DNA of 64,000 nt from Thiomicrorhabdus cannonii. GTDB lineage: Bacteria; Pseudomonadota; Gammaproteobacteria; Thiomicrospirales; Thiomicrospiraceae. The first letter of the stretch is position 1. Every line of letters begins with the position of its first letter. The position numbers and the translations under genes were made by a program. Below, one piece after another: positions 1 through 11,024 of the stretch. Under the pieces are notes generated by a model that made no database searches, was not told the DNA's origin, and worked only from the letters and a program-made list of their open reading frames with translations. The stretch covers positions 1-64,000 of the forward strand of contig NZ_JACBGH010000012.1 in assembly GCF_013391695.1 (NCBI RefSeq), given 5' to 3'.

Positions 1-81
1 TGTTGAGAGAGCGGTAGAATTTTCGCCCTGAAGATAGCGCTTTGCTATGGTGACTTTTGTATTGCGACTGTATTTGGACAT
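1..81 (-). CDS. IS3-family transposase OrfA, N-terminal 27 residues only
   Basis: The reading frame starts with ATG at 81 and runs off the window edge. It begins MSKYSRNTKVTIAKRYLQG, which resembles the start of the helix-turn-helix OrfA of IS3/IS150-type elements; these bind the IS ends and are joined to OrfB by frameshifting. The start lies directly inside the terminal inverted repeat, the usual arrangement for the family. Only the first part of the helix-turn-helix is visible, so subgroup and integrity are unknown. Confidence 0.6.
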   Translation of the reverse strand, partial: MSKYSRNTKVTIAKRYLQGENSTALST

Positions 82-120
82 GAAAAACCCCCAAAGTTGG
101 TGTCCAACATTTGGGGGTCA
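1..120 (-). mobile_element. IS3-family insertion sequence, left end (partial)
   Basis: The end of an IS element enters the window. On the minus strand it begins TGACCCCCAAATGTTGGACA at 120, the form of terminal repeat seen in the IS150 group of IS3. The terminal repeat folds on itself (CCCCCAAA and TTTGGGGG arms around 89-118). A transposase OrfA start follows at 81. The other end and the target duplication lie outside the window, so activity cannot be judged. Confidence 0.75.
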
Positions 121-164
121 CTTCAAAACCCGGTTTTTTTAGAAATTTTAGTCAGAAACTAAAA

Positions 165-428
165 TTAAGCCATCGCTTTGATACGAGCGTTGATACGGCT
201 CTTAGTACGTGCAGCTTTGTTTTTGGCGATTAGGCCTTTACGAGCCATACCGTCCAATTTAGACTGCGCAACGCGGAACGCTTCGTTTGCTTTAGCCTGG
301 TCGCCACCAGCGATTTCTGCCAATACTTTCTTAACAGAAGTACGCATTGCTGAACGCAATGATGAATTGTGTTGACGTTGAGCTTCCGCCTGACGGGCGC
401 GTTTTGCTGCTTGTGCTGAGTTTGCCAT
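165..428 (-). CDS. rpsT: 30S ribosomal protein S20
   Basis: S20 is a primary binding protein of the 5' domain of 16S rRNA. The 87-residue lysine/arginine/alanine-rich helical protein begins [18 protein letters not shown], typical of S20, and has the usual length. It is monocistronic, as in most Gammaproteobacteria, with about 160 bases upstream before the next repeat region. The IS3-family element at 1-120 has landed just downstream of its stop and leaves the gene intact. Confidence 0.98.
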   Translation of the reverse strand: MANSAQAAKRARQAEAQRQHNSSLRSAMRTSVKKVLAEIAGGDQAKANEAFRVAQSKLDGMARKGLIAKNKAARTKSRINARIKAMA

Positions 429-591
429 GTTGGTTTCTCCAAAAAATTTTACGTGTTAACGATCCGTAGACCTATCATTAACAATTAACACAACATTGCC
501 GCTATGCGTACACAACCGACAATGACTACGATGTAATCTGTTTGCAAAAAGTTGCAAAGAAGCGGAATTATCTAAAATTACAATAACTTGG

Positions 592-786
592 TCAAGTGTT
601 TATTTGAACAGCACACAATTTACTCGCCCCTTTAAAACGTTCGTTATGGCGTTTGGCGAAGGGCGCGTTAAAAGGTTGCGCTGTTTGAGCACGCTTGCGT
701 GCGAGTTCGCAATCTTCAGCGCACAAGCCTAGCGCCATAGAACGTTTTAGCGGGGTGGCCTTTTTTCGGTTACCTTTTTTGGCCAA
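592..786 (-). other. Dispersed-repeat region with a short ORF of doubtful coding value
   Basis: The 434-base gap between rpsT and rlmH holds a 64-codon frame starting MAKKGNRKKATPLKRSMALG. It is basic, has no recognised domain, and its start codon lies within a hairpin. Similar KGNRKK-type frames joined to a GTTACC / GGTAAC hairpin recur, from memory, in many aquatic Gammaproteobacteria, so I read this as a repeat-borne frame rather than a functional gene. No clear ribosome-binding site is seen. Confidence 0.4.
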
Positions 787-800
787 ACAAAAAAGGTAAC
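769..800. repeat. Perfect 12-bp hairpin (GTTACCTTTTTT / AAAAAAGGTAAC)
   Basis: Arms 769-780 and 789-800 are perfectly complementary with an 8-base loop, GGCCAAAC. The arms end in T and A runs, so either strand could act as a terminator, for example after rlmH, which ends at 863 and is transcribed towards it. Confidence 0.7.
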
Positions 801-862
801 AAGGGCGCCGCGCGAAGTTTAAAGGACAAAAACAGCTTTATAGCGCCCTTAAAATAGAATCT

Positions 863-1333
863 TCATTCCCTATGGTAAGGATGGTTGTTTATCACCGACC
901 ACGCGCGATAGATTTGTTCCGCCACCAATATACGCACCATCGGATGCGGCAATGTCAGTTTGGACAGGCCCCACTTCCACTGCGCCTGATCGAGAATGGT
1001 CTGATCCAAACCGTCCGGGCCGCCGACAATCAGCGCCACATCCTGCCCGCCGCCGAGCCACTCTTGCATCTTTTCTGCCAGCTGCAATGTGGTGACCTGT
1101 TGGCCGTGTTCGTCCAGCACAATCAGGCGCGCGCCTTTCGGCACCGCTGCCAAAATACGCTTGGCCTCTTCCGCCTTGTTCTGTTCCACCGAACTGGTTT
1201 TGCCGCGTTGCGCCATCGGCAGTTCAATCAGATTCAGACTGCACGCTTTAGGCAACCGCTTGGCGTATTCCGCATAACCTTCCTGCACCCATTTGGGCAT
1301 TTTCTGGCCGACGGTAATAAAGTGGATAATCAT
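863..1333 (-). CDS. rlmH: 23S rRNA (pseudouridine-1915 N3)-methyltransferase RlmH
   Basis: RlmH methylates pseudouridine 1915 in helix 69 of 23S rRNA on assembled 70S ribosomes. The 156-residue protein has the SPOUT signature: the SAM-binding loop VGGPDG at 103-108 and the conserved carboxy end NNHPYHRE. Length matches the family. It is the last gene of proA-nadD-rsfS-rlmH, 22 bases after rsfS, and the rsfS-rlmH pair is one of the most conserved in bacteria. Confidence 0.97.
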   Translation of the reverse strand: MIIHFITVGQKMPKWVQEGYAEYAKRLPKACSLNLIELPMAQRGKTSSVEQNKAEEAKRILAAVPKGARLIVLDEHGQQVTTLQLAEKMQEWLGGGQDVALIVGGPDGLDQTILDQAQWKWGLSKLTLPHPMVRILVAEQIYRAWSVINNHPYHRE

Positions 1334-1355
1334 CGGACTTTACCGCACAACCAAC

Positions 1356-1721
1356 TTAAGCGTCGGTTTTGGATGGGTTTTCCAAACGCTTGGCCTGCGA
1401 TTTCACATCCCACAGTTTTTCCAACGCATAGTGCGCGCGGGCGTTTTCGGTCATGACATGCACAATCGCATCGCCCAGATCCACCAATACCCAGTCAGGC
1501 TGCGGGCCGGCTTCGACTCCCAGCGGGGTTTCGCCGGCGTCTTTGAACGCCTGCGCCAGGGCAAAACCGGTCGACTTCACATGGGTGGTCGACGTTCCCG
1601 TCGCCACCACCATCAAATCGGCAAAGGTGCTGATGCCGGCCACGTCAATCACCTGGATATCACGCGCTTTGCTGTTTTCCAGACTTTCAATAATCAGGTT
1701 TTTAACCGCTTCTAATTCCAT
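1356..1721 (-). CDS. rsfS: Ribosomal silencing factor RsfS
   Basis: RsfS (formerly YbeB) binds L14 on the 50S subunit and blocks subunit joining when nutrients are scarce. The 121-residue protein shows the family core: DIQVIDVAG, ADLMVVATGTSTTHVKS, and the WVLVDLGDAIVHVM segment near residue 80. It lies 23 bases after nadD and 22 before rlmH, the normal arrangement. The start has an upstream AAGAGA. Confidence 0.97.
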   Translation of the reverse strand: MELEAVKNLIIESLENSKARDIQVIDVAGISTFADLMVVATGTSTTHVKSTGFALAQAFKDAGETPLGVEAGPQPDWVLVDLGDAIVHVMTENARAHYALEKLWDVKSQAKRLENPSKTDA

Positions 1722-1744
1722 AAATCTCTTCTATACTCTTTAAA

Positions 1745-2371
1745 TTAACTGTTCTGATATAAGTGCTGTTTGTGAATGTAGTCGACCACTTTCGGCGGCA
1801 GCAGATAATCCACCGAAAGCCCCTGCTGCAAAGCGCTGCGAATCGCCGTGGAACTGACATCCAGCTGCGTCACCGCCACATCGACAATCTGTTCGCACGC
1901 CGCGCTCAACTGCTTAACGTGATGGGCACGCAAAATCTGCCCGGCCTCGCAGCTTAACGGCAAGCCGTCACCCGGGCGATGGGCGATGGCGATATTGGCC
2001 AAGCGCAAAATCTCCTGCCAGTTGTGCCAGGTATGAAAGCGCAAAAACGCGTCCGTTCCCATCATCAGCACCAAAGCATCCTGCGGAAAGCGCGCTTTCA
2101 ACGCCGCTAAGGTATCCACCATATAGGACGAGCCGCCGCGGTCGATTTCAATGGTGTCGAGCACAAAACCGGGTTGATGACGAATCGCCAGTTCAATCAT
2201 CGCACAACGCTGTTCGGCTGACACCTGCGGCGTTCCGCGATGCACCGGACGGTAACAGGGCACAAAACGTACCTCATCCAATCCCAACGTCTGTTGCATC
2301 TCCAGCGCGGGACGCAGATGGCCGATATGAATCGGATCGAAAGTACCACCATTAATACCGATCAGCCGCAT
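1745..2371 (-). CDS. nadD: Nicotinate-nucleotide adenylyltransferase NadD
   Basis: NadD makes deamido-NAD from nicotinate mononucleotide and ATP, the essential step of NAD synthesis. The nucleotidyltransferase motif GGTFDPIHIGH lies at residues 8-18, and the carboxy-terminal SSTAIRS binds phosphate. At 208 residues it is full length. The ATG is preceded by GGGAG. It is 20 bases downstream of proA. Confidence 0.97.
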   Translation of the reverse strand: MRLIGINGGTFDPIHIGHLRPALEMQQTLGLDEVRFVPCYRPVHRGTPQVSAEQRCAMIELAIRHQPGFVLDTIEIDRGGSSYMVDTLAALKARFPQDALVLMMGTDAFLRFHTWHNWQEILRLANIAIAHRPGDGLPLSCEAGQILRAHHVKQLSAACEQIVDVAVTQLDVSSTAIRSALQQGLSVDYLLPPKVVDYIHKQHLYQNS

Positions 2372-2391
2372 GGAGAATCTCCCGTCACGCC

Positions 2392-3666
2392 TTATTGACG
2401 GATATGGCCGTCGCCCAGCACGATATATTTCTGCGAGGTCAGCCCTTCCAAACCGACCGGTCCGCGCGCGTGGAACTTGTCGGTACTGATGCCGATCTCC
2501 GCGCCCAAGCCGTACTCGAAGCCGTCGGCAAAACGCGTCGACGCATTGACCATCACCGAGCTGGAATCCACTTCGGCCAGGAAACGGCGTGCGGTGGAGT
2601 AGTTTTCAGTGATAATCGATTCGGTATGTCCCGAACTGAAATTCGCAATATGATCCATCGCCTCATCGACATCATCAACCACCTTGATCGACAGAATCGC
2701 CGCGAGGTATTCGGTGGCCCAATCTTCTTCGCTGGCCGGTTTGGCGTCGATAATGGCGCAAGTCTTCTCGCAACCACGCAGTTCCACGCCCTTTTCAGCG
2801 TACAGCTTGGCCAGTTCAGGCAACACTGTGGCCGCCTGCGACTCGGCCACCAACAAGGTTTCCATCGCATTGCACACGCCGTAACGGTGAGTTTTGGCAT
2901 TCAGCGCCACTTTAACCGCCTTGTCGAAATCGGCATCACTGTCGATGTAGACATGACAGATACCGTCGAGATGCTTGATCACCGGCACGCGCGCATCGGC
3001 GCTGATGCGCTCGATCAGGCTCTTGCCGCCGCGCGGGATAATCACGTCCACATACTGCGGCATGGCAATCAGTTCACCCACTGCCGCGCGGTCGGTGGTC
3101 GCCACCACCTGCACCGCCGCCTCCGGCAAACCGGCCGTTTTCAGGCCCTGCTGAATACACGCCGCCAAAGCACGGTTGGAGTAGGCCGCCTCGGAACCGC
3201 CGCGCAGAATCGCCGCATTGCCCGACTTCAAACACAACGCCGCCGCATCGGCCGTGACATTGGGACGCGACTCATAAATAATGCCCACCACGCCCAGCGG
3301 TACGCGCATTTTGCCGACCTGAATCCCCGAAGGACGGTAACTCATATCAGAAATTTCACCCACCGGATCCTGCAACGCCGCGACCTGACGCAAACCTTCG
3401 GCAATGCCGGCGATGACTTTGTCTGACAAAGTCAGGCGATCCAGCATCGCCGCATCCAAACCGTTGGCCTTGCCGTTTTCCAAATCCTTGGCATTCTCCG
3501 CTTTCAAGTGATCGGCAGCCGACTCGATCGCCTCGGCCATTGCCAGCAACGCGCGGTTTTTCTGCGCCGTGGTTGCGCGCACCAACACCCTGGATGCGGC
3601 ACGCGCCTGCTGACCTAACTGTTGCATATAGGCTGTCACATTAGTGATGTCGGCTTGAAGTTCCAT
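2392..3666 (-). CDS. proA: Gamma-glutamyl phosphate reductase ProA
   Basis: ProA reduces gamma-glutamyl phosphate to glutamate semialdehyde with NADPH, the second step of proline synthesis. The 424-residue aldehyde-dehydrogenase-fold protein has the catalytic cysteine at 265 in [13 protein letters not shown] strong AGGAAAA site lies upstream. It heads the nadD-rsfS-rlmH group; its partner ProB is far away at 60910. That separation and the proA-nadD linkage are common in Gammaproteobacteria. Confidence 0.97.
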   Translation of the reverse strand: MELQADITNVTAYMQQLGQQARAASRVLVRATTAQKNRALLAMAEAIESAADHLKAENAKDLENGKANGLDAAMLDRLTLSDKVIAGIAEGLRQVAALQDPVGEISDMSYRPSGIQVGKMRVPLGVVGIIYESRPNVTADAAALCLKSGNAAILRGGSEAAYSNRALAACIQQGLKTAGLPEAAVQVVATTDRAAVGELIAMPQYVDVIIPRGGKSLIERISADARVPVIKHLDGICHVYIDSDADFDKAVKVALNAKTHRYGVCNAMETLLVAESQAATVLPELAKLYAEKGVELRGCEKTCAIIDAKPASEEDWATEYLAAILSIKVVDDVDEAMDHIANFSSGHTESIITENYSTARRFLAEVDSSSVMVNASTRFADGFEYGLGAEIGISTDKFHARGPVGLEGLTSQKYIVLGDGHIRQ

Positions 3667-3713
3667 GCGATTTTCCTATTTGTTTTCCTGTTTATTCTTT
3701 GCTTTTATTCCAG

Positions 3714-3725
3714 ACCCGGCCTGTT
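3714..3725 (-). repeat. DUS-like 12-mer, copy 1
   Basis: Exact AACAGGCCGGGT on the minus strand with the upstream flank AAAAACTC. It lies in the proA-holA gap, 47 bases before proA. Confidence 0.85.
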
Positions 3726-3752
3726 GAGTTTTTACAACGACTCAAGAGGCTC

Positions 3753-3876
3753 TGATTAACGTCATGAGCGCAGGCAAGACAAGGCGAAATTGGCCGAAAA
3801 AGCGGAGTTTACACTGCGTAAATGAGCATTTTGAGGCCAATTTCAACGCCGTATTGGCAAGCGCAATAGTTAATCA
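3753..3876. repeat. 124-bp palindromic (MITE-like) element
   Basis: An imperfect inverted repeat fills most of the holA-proA gap. The ends are TGATTAAC at 3753 and GTTAATCA at 3876. Further in, AAGGCGAAATTGGCC on the left faces GGCCAATTTCAACGCC on the right. No coding frame is present. The structure fits a non-autonomous miniature transposable element or REP-like palindrome. No direct target duplication is obvious. Confidence 0.7.
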
Positions 3877-3882
3877 TACTTC

Positions 3883-4917
3883 TTAACTGGCGATTTGCCT
3901 GACTAATGCACTCAACCCCATCCAAACCTCTTCTTCGGTCAGTTTGGGACGCACGCCTTTAATCAGCAGATCAATCTGCAACGCCTGTTTAAGCATCGCT
4001 TGCCAGCTTTCCAGCGTATGACGCTGCAAGGCGGCTTTGCATTCCGCCTGACGCGACTGCCAGATTTTCAACTGGTTAAAGGCCTGCGCCAATGGCACGG
4101 CCTGACTCAACTGCGCCAGCTCCAATTGCTGGCGAATCTCTTTGGCCACCAGCCACAGAATCACCGGCGCCTCCAACCCTTCCTGACGCAAACGCGTCAG
4201 CATCTGCTGCGCATGCTGGGCGCGCCCCAAGAGCATCTCGCTCGACAGCGCAAACAATTGGTAATGCGCCTGATCGACCACGCTTTGCGCAATAATCGAC
4301 GCATCGATCACCGAGCCTTGCGGGTAGAGCAGACCGAGTTTGATCAACTCCTGATCGGCGGCGAGCAGATTGCCTTCTACCCGTTCGGCCAGCAAAGCGG
4401 CCGCTTCATTATCCAGCCCAATCCCGTAAGCCTGCGCCTTTTGCTGACACCAGCCGGGCAACGCCTGCGCCGGCACCGGCTTGGCCTGTACCACCAGACC
4501 GGCGGACTCGATAGCGGCGACCCATTTGGATTTAAGCTGACGGCTTTCGAGCTTTTCGCACTCGATCACCACAATCACTTCCGGCGGCTGCGGCAATTCA
4601 GAACTGATTCGCACCCAGTCCTGAATGAACTGCGTGCCGTCCGTGCCGGGATTGCCCTTGGGCAGCGCCACGCTGACCACCCGCTGCTCCGAAAACAGCG
4701 AACCCGCCTGAGTTTCCATTTGCAGGCTGCGCCAGTCAAAACCGGCATCCGCCTCATAGCGTTCGCCATACAGATAACCTTGCGCCTGCAAGGCATGGCG
4801 CAAGCCGTCGGCACAATCGCGCAAAAACAGCGCCTCCTCACCGTACAGCAGGTAGATCGGTTTGAGTTCCAACCGATTCTGCTGCAACTGGTTGAGAAAG
4901 GCGCTGGCTAATATCAT
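3883..4917 (-). CDS. holA: DNA polymerase III subunit delta
   Basis: HolA is the delta subunit of the clamp loader; it opens the beta sliding clamp. The 344-residue protein has the amino-terminal YLLYGEEALFLRDCADGLR segment and the KLESRQLKSKW region typical of the family. It starts 3 bases after the lptE stop, so leuS-lptE-holA is clearly an operon. The 124-bp palindrome directly after the stop may help end transcription. Confidence 0.96.
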   Translation of the reverse strand: MILASAFLNQLQQNRLELKPIYLLYGEEALFLRDCADGLRHALQAQGYLYGERYEADAGFDWRSLQMETQAGSLFSEQRVVSVALPKGNPGTDGTQFIQDWVRISSELPQPPEVIVVIECEKLESRQLKSKWVAAIESAGLVVQAKPVPAQALPGWCQQKAQAYGIGLDNEAAALLAERVEGNLLAADQELIKLGLLYPQGSVIDASIIAQSVVDQAHYQLFALSSEMLLGRAQHAQQMLTRLRQEGLEAPVILWLVAKEIRQQLELAQLSQAVPLAQAFNQLKIWQSRQAECKAALQRHTLESWQAMLKQALQIDLLIKGVRPKLTEEEVWMGLSALVRQIAS

Positions 4918-4920
4918 GCG

Positions 4921-5544
4921 CTATTCCGTTTTTGTCTGACCATCGGCACTTTGCAAACGCTGTTGCGCCAGCGCTCGGTTGATGCGGTCGATAATCTGCC
5001 GCGCCACCTCGTCGCTCATCTGCTCGCGGATTTCCTGCAGCTCGCGATCCGACGCCAAACGCGCATTGAGGTCGATGGTATGGTCGCGATAGGTCGTGGC
5101 CTGTGCATCCAAAATCCAGGTTTCGCTGGCCACATCCTGTACTTTGAAATGTTGCTTCAAGGTCAGCAAGATGGACGCAACATCCCCGCCGCTATAGCCG
5201 GTGCGCGTCTGTTTCCAGTCGGTGCGGTCAAACTGCACCCACAACTGCGCGGAGCCGAGCGTGTCGGCAAGGCGCACCCCGCCGACTGCAAGTTGCTGCT
5301 GCAATGCCTCGCGCAACTGCGGATCAAGCTGCTGAGCCCCGTCCAGCTTGACGCTCTGGAATTGCGCCTCGCCGCCACTTCCTACGCCGCGCAGATGGAA
5401 CCCGCAGCCGCTCAGCAGCTCCACACTCAACAACACCACCAAAAATCCCAAGATAAATTTGAGGCGGCCGGCAAATGCAGATGAACTACGCAACCCGGCC
5501 TGTTGAGTTTTTTTGCGGCCGCGCAAGGCGCTCAAACGATGCAT
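4921..5544 (-). CDS. lptE: LPS-assembly lipoprotein LptE
   Basis: LptE is the outer-membrane lipoprotein that plugs the LptD barrel and delivers lipopolysaccharide to the surface. The lipobox LLSGC puts the lipidated cysteine at residue 47, followed by GFHLRG as in other LptE proteins. The amino end is unusually long: residues 12-17 are KTQQAG, encoded by an embedded DUS-like repeat. An AAGGG site overlapping the leuS stop, 8 bases before the ATG, supports this start. A TTG start at about residue 18 is an alternative and would give a normal signal peptide. Confidence 0.92.
   Translation of the reverse strand: MHRLSALRGRKKTQQAGLRSSSAFAGRLKFILGFLVVLLSVELLSGCGFHLRGVGSGGEAQFQSVKLDGAQQLDPQLREALQQQLAVGGVRLADTLGSAQLWVQFDRTDWKQTRTGYSGGDVASILLTLKQHFKVQDVASETWILDAQATTYRDHTIDLNARLASDRELQEIREQMSDEVARQIIDRINRALAQQRLQSADGQTKTE
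5493..5504 (-). repeat. DUS-like 12-mer, copy 2, inside lptE
   Basis: Exact AACAGGCCGGGT with the flank AAAAAAACTC, in the lptE coding strand just upstream of its signal peptide. It is read as TQQAG. Confidence 0.85.
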
Positions 5545-5548
5545 CGTC

Positions 5549-8029
<2,481 letters not shown>

Positions 8030-8146
8030 TTAGGTGTCTGTGAATATTGACTGAATTCTCGTTAAAACAAGCCCTTTGCACGCTTGCTATCTGCGGCAAA
8101 TAAGTCCAATATTATAGTGGATAGTGAGCCGATAAAGGAAAAAATA

Positions 8147-8536
8147 ATGAGCCAATCTAAAATGTTACACGCCTACCGCACCCTGCTGAATCACGCCAGG
8201 GAAAGCGTGATTAAGGCGGAAAACGCCACATGGGCATTTCTGGGCAAAGCGATTGAAAAAGCCGAACAGACCGATCACGATCTGGCGGAATTGACCGCCA
8301 AGGAGTTTGAGCAGGTACAGAAGGATTTGCACGACGACCTGATGCAGACAGCGGAATACTTGAGCGAAGTGGAAAAAGGAGTTGAGGAGTTCGCCACCAT
8401 GGACTTCCCGATTCTGGAGCAGATTCTGTTGGACAAAGCCCTGAGTCTGGCCGACCCGACCGAAATCACCGTATTGAGATTGCGTTTGACTGCGGCGATG
8501 GAGCCGGATCACCCGATTTTCAAACAAGAACATTGA
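8147..8536 (+). CDS. YbeL-like (DUF1451) protein lacking the zinc ribbon
   Basis: The 129-residue acidic helical protein starts MSQSKMLHAYRTLLNHARES. Its pattern (YRTL...AxExTxxELxxLTxxExExVxxDL) resembles the amino-terminal half of E. coli YbeL/DUF1451, which also lies next to leuS. The carboxy-terminal CxxC zinc ribbon of YbeL is absent; the protein has no cysteine. The ATG at 8147 follows AAGGAA; an upstream in-frame start at 8084 has no such site. Function is unknown; the family assignment rests on pattern and position. Confidence 0.7.
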   Translation: MSQSKMLHAYRTLLNHARESVIKAENATWAFLGKAIEKAEQTDHDLAELTAKEFEQVQKDLHDDLMQTAEYLSEVEKGVEEFATMDFPILEQILLDKALSLADPTEITVLRLRLTAAMEPDHPIFKQEH

Positions 8537-8543
8537 TGCAAAC

Positions 8544-8574
8544 ACCCGGCCTGTTCACTTTCGGCAGGCCGGGT
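8544..8574. terminator. Bidirectional terminator built from a DUS-like pair (copy 3 plus a 10/12 partner)
   Basis: ACCCGGCCTGTT at 8544-8555 faces GGCAGGCCGGGT at 8563-8574, giving a 10-bp perfect GC-rich stem with a short loop. It separates the convergent YbeL-like gene and lnt. Confidence 0.75.
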
Positions 8575-8595
8575 TTGAAGCGTTTTCATCCTGCA

Positions 8596-10137
8596 TTAAC
8601 GGTTCTTAACCCTGCCAAACCGCCCTGTCAGAAAATAACGCTTGCCCAGAATAAAACCGAAAATGGCAAACAGCATCATCTCAATCGGCAACTGCTTCCA
8701 CTGCGCATAGAAGGTCATACCGTCATAAGGCTGCACCTTGTCGCGCAACACCCCTTCTTCATACGCCGGAATCTGCGCCTTGATCTGCCCGTCCACACCG
8801 ACAATCACGGTATGACCGGTATTGGTGCTGCGTGCAATTTCACGCCCCAGCTCCAAGGCGCGCATACGCACCTCCTGCAACTGCTGCGCCGGTTCCAACG
8901 TGTGCGCAAACCAGGCATCATTACTGACGGTAATCAGATACTTGGCATCCGGCAGATAACGCGCCAGTTCCTCGCCAAACGCCATCTCGTAGCACACGCT
9001 CAAACCGACCAGCTGACCGCCCAACTTCAACGGCGGCTGGTTTTCCGGCCCGTGAGAGAAGCTGTCATAGGGAATATCGAAAAACAGGTTCAAAAACTTG
9101 AAGAAGCCGACAAACGGAAAATACTCGCTAAACGGCACCAGATGGGTTTTATAGTAACGCTCTTCAGGCTTGCCCAGGTTAACCAAGGCGTTGTAATACT
9201 CTTTATCCTTGCCGGCAATGACGCCGACCAGAATATCCTTGTTCATCAGCTTGGCATCTTTGATAAAGCTGAAGAGCGCGCCTTTTTCCACCACATCGAA
9301 ATAAGTGGCAATCGCAGTTTCCGGCCAGACGATGACATCCGCGTCGATATGCTGCTTGGTCATCTCCACGTAGCGCTTTAACGAGGGATAGAACTCATCG
9401 CGTCGCCATTTTTTTTCCTGCGGAATATTGCCCTGCACCAAGGCGATATCGATCGGCTTACCGGCCGGTTCCACCCACTGCACCTTTTGCAGCAGCCCGC
9501 CGGTCGCCCACAATACGCCCAGCATCAGGCCGGGCACAAACCAGGCGCGCTGCTGCGCAAACCACAACAGCAATCCGGCGCTGATCGCCACCGCCCAGCT
9601 CACCCCCAACACCCCCAATAACGGGGCATAACCGGCGAGCCAGCTGTCGATATGTGACAAGCCAACCTGCAGAAACGGAAAGCCGCCGAAAAGGTTACCG
9701 CGCAGATATTCCGCCGCCACCCAGACCGCCGGAAACAGCACAAACAACATCAAGCCCGGACGCTTGTCATCCTTGAAATACAGCGCCAGCCAACCGGCCA
9801 GACCGATATACACAGAGAGAAACAGAACAAACAGAAAGGTCGCCACGACCGCGAGCACGATATTGACGCCGGAATAGAAATACATGCTGGAGAAGAGCCA
9901 GCTGACGCCGACCCCGAACAGACCAAGACCGAACCACAGTCCGAGCTTGAAGCCTTGATAAGCGTTTTGCGCCTTCTGTTGCCACAGCCAGAAAAGCCCG
10001 GCCAAGCCGAGCAACATGACAAAGGCGATCTCAAAAGGCGCAAACGCCAGTACAGATGCCGCACCGAGCAGCAGTGCGATCAGTTCATTCTTATGCGGTA
10101 CAAACAGATGCAACACCGACAACAGGCGGGCTTTCAA
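8596..10137 (-). CDS. lnt: Apolipoprotein N-acyltransferase
   Basis: Lnt adds the third acyl chain to lipoproteins in the inner membrane. The 513-residue protein has an amino-terminal block of membrane helices (about residues 15-210) and a carbon-nitrogen hydrolase domain with the triad Glu273 (WPETA), Lys330 and Cys382 (SVCYEMAF). It appears to start with TTG directly abutting the corC stop, so translation is coupled. The corC-lnt pair is conserved. Confidence 0.96.
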   Translation of the reverse strand: MKARLLSVLHLFVPHKNELIALLLGAASVLAFAPFEIAFVMLLGLAGLFWLWQQKAQNAYQGFKLGLWFGLGLFGVGVSWLFSSMYFYSGVNIVLAVVATFLFVLFLSVYIGLAGWLALYFKDDKRPGLMLFVLFPAVWVAAEYLRGNLFGGFPFLQVGLSHIDSWLAGYAPLLGVLGVSWAVAISAGLLLWFAQQRAWFVPGLMLGVLWATGGLLQKVQWVEPAGKPIDIALVQGNIPQEKKWRRDEFYPSLKRYVEMTKQHIDADVIVWPETAIATYFDVVEKGALFSFIKDAKLMNKDILVGVIAGKDKEYYNALVNLGKPEERYYKTHLVPFSEYFPFVGFFKFLNLFFDIPYDSFSHGPENQPPLKLGGQLVGLSVCYEMAFGEELARYLPDAKYLITVSNDAWFAHTLEPAQQLQEVRMRALELGREIARSTNTGHTVIVGVDGQIKAQIPAYEEGVLRDKVQPYDGMTFYAQWKQLPIEMMLFAIFGFILGKRYFLTGRFGRVKNR

Positions 10138-10986
10138 TTATTGTGCCTCCGCGTCCGCTTCAACCGGCTTAACCTGCAACACCTCGGCGCGGCGCTCGGT
10201 CGCTTTGACCACCTTAAACTGCAGTCCGCAAAGTACAACCTCCTCGCCTTCGACCGGGATATGCCCCAGCTCCAGAGCGATCAGGCCGCCAATGGTTTCG
10301 CTTTTTTCCAACGGCAACTCGACCTTGAAGAAATCGTTAAACTCATCCAAATCGGCAATCGCCTGCACCATAAAGCCGCCGCCGACATGCTTTTGAATCA
10401 GCTTGTCTTCGTCTTCATCATGCTCATCGGCAATATCGCCGACAATCTGCTCGATGACATCTTCAATCGTCACCAGGCCGGCCAGCTCACCGTATTCGTC
10501 CACCACCAAGGCCATATGGTTGCGGCTCGATTTGAAGTCATGCAGCAACATATTCAGTCGCTTGCTTTCGGGCACAAAGGTCGGCTCACGGTAAATGGCC
10601 ACCAACTGCTCCTTGCTGGTCAACTGCCCTTTGACCACCGCACGGAAGACGTCTTTGGCCAGCAACACGCCGACAATGCCGCCCTGCTTGCCATCAATAA
10701 CAGGATAACGGGAGTGCGAGGTTTCAAGCATCTGCTCCAAAATCACCTCAAGCGGCTCGGAAACATCCACCACCTCGATTTGCATTCTGGGGATCATAAT
10801 GTCGCGCACACGCGCTTCGGAGACATTAAGCACCCCTTCAATCATCAACTGCGCGTCACTATCGATGACGCCATGTGACTGGGCATCTTTTATCACTTCT
10901 AAAAGATCTTCTCGGCTCTCCGGTTCATCTGAAAATACCTTTCCTAGACGCTCTAACCACGAAGAGCCGCTACTACTGTCACTCAT
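10138..10986 (-). CDS. corC: CorC/YbeX-type CBS-pair protein (magnesium/cobalt efflux family)
   Basis: The 282-residue soluble protein has a tandem CBS pair (from IMIPRMQIEVVDVSE at about 61 to residue 195) and a carboxy-terminal CorC_HlyC domain. It lacks the DUF21 membrane domain, as YbeX does. Genetic work in enteric bacteria links the family to magnesium/cobalt efflux and to ribosome metabolism. It lies between ybeY and lnt, the standard order. Confidence 0.93.
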   Translation of the reverse strand: MSDSSSGSSWLERLGKVFSDEPESREDLLEVIKDAQSHGVIDSDAQLMIEGVLNVSEARVRDIMIPRMQIEVVDVSEPLEVILEQMLETSHSRYPVIDGKQGGIVGVLLAKDVFRAVVKGQLTSKEQLVAIYREPTFVPESKRLNMLLHDFKSSRNHMALVVDEYGELAGLVTIEDVIEQIVGDIADEHDEDEDKLIQKHVGGGFMVQAIADLDEFNDFFKVELPLEKSETIGGLIALELGHIPVEGEEVVLCGLQFKVVKATERRAEVLQVKPVEADAEAQ

Positions 10987-11024
10987 GAGTTTTGTGTTAC
11001 CTCTATTTAAAAAAACAGTTGCGA

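Noticed and set aside
872-1456. Long plus-strand frame opposite rlmH
   Set aside because: It is antisense to two strongly conserved genes, is rich in His/Arg/Gln as expected of a shadow frame, and matches no family.
2395-3426. 343-codon frame opposite proA
   Set aside because: Same reasoning: antisense to a conserved gene with no recognisable protein features.
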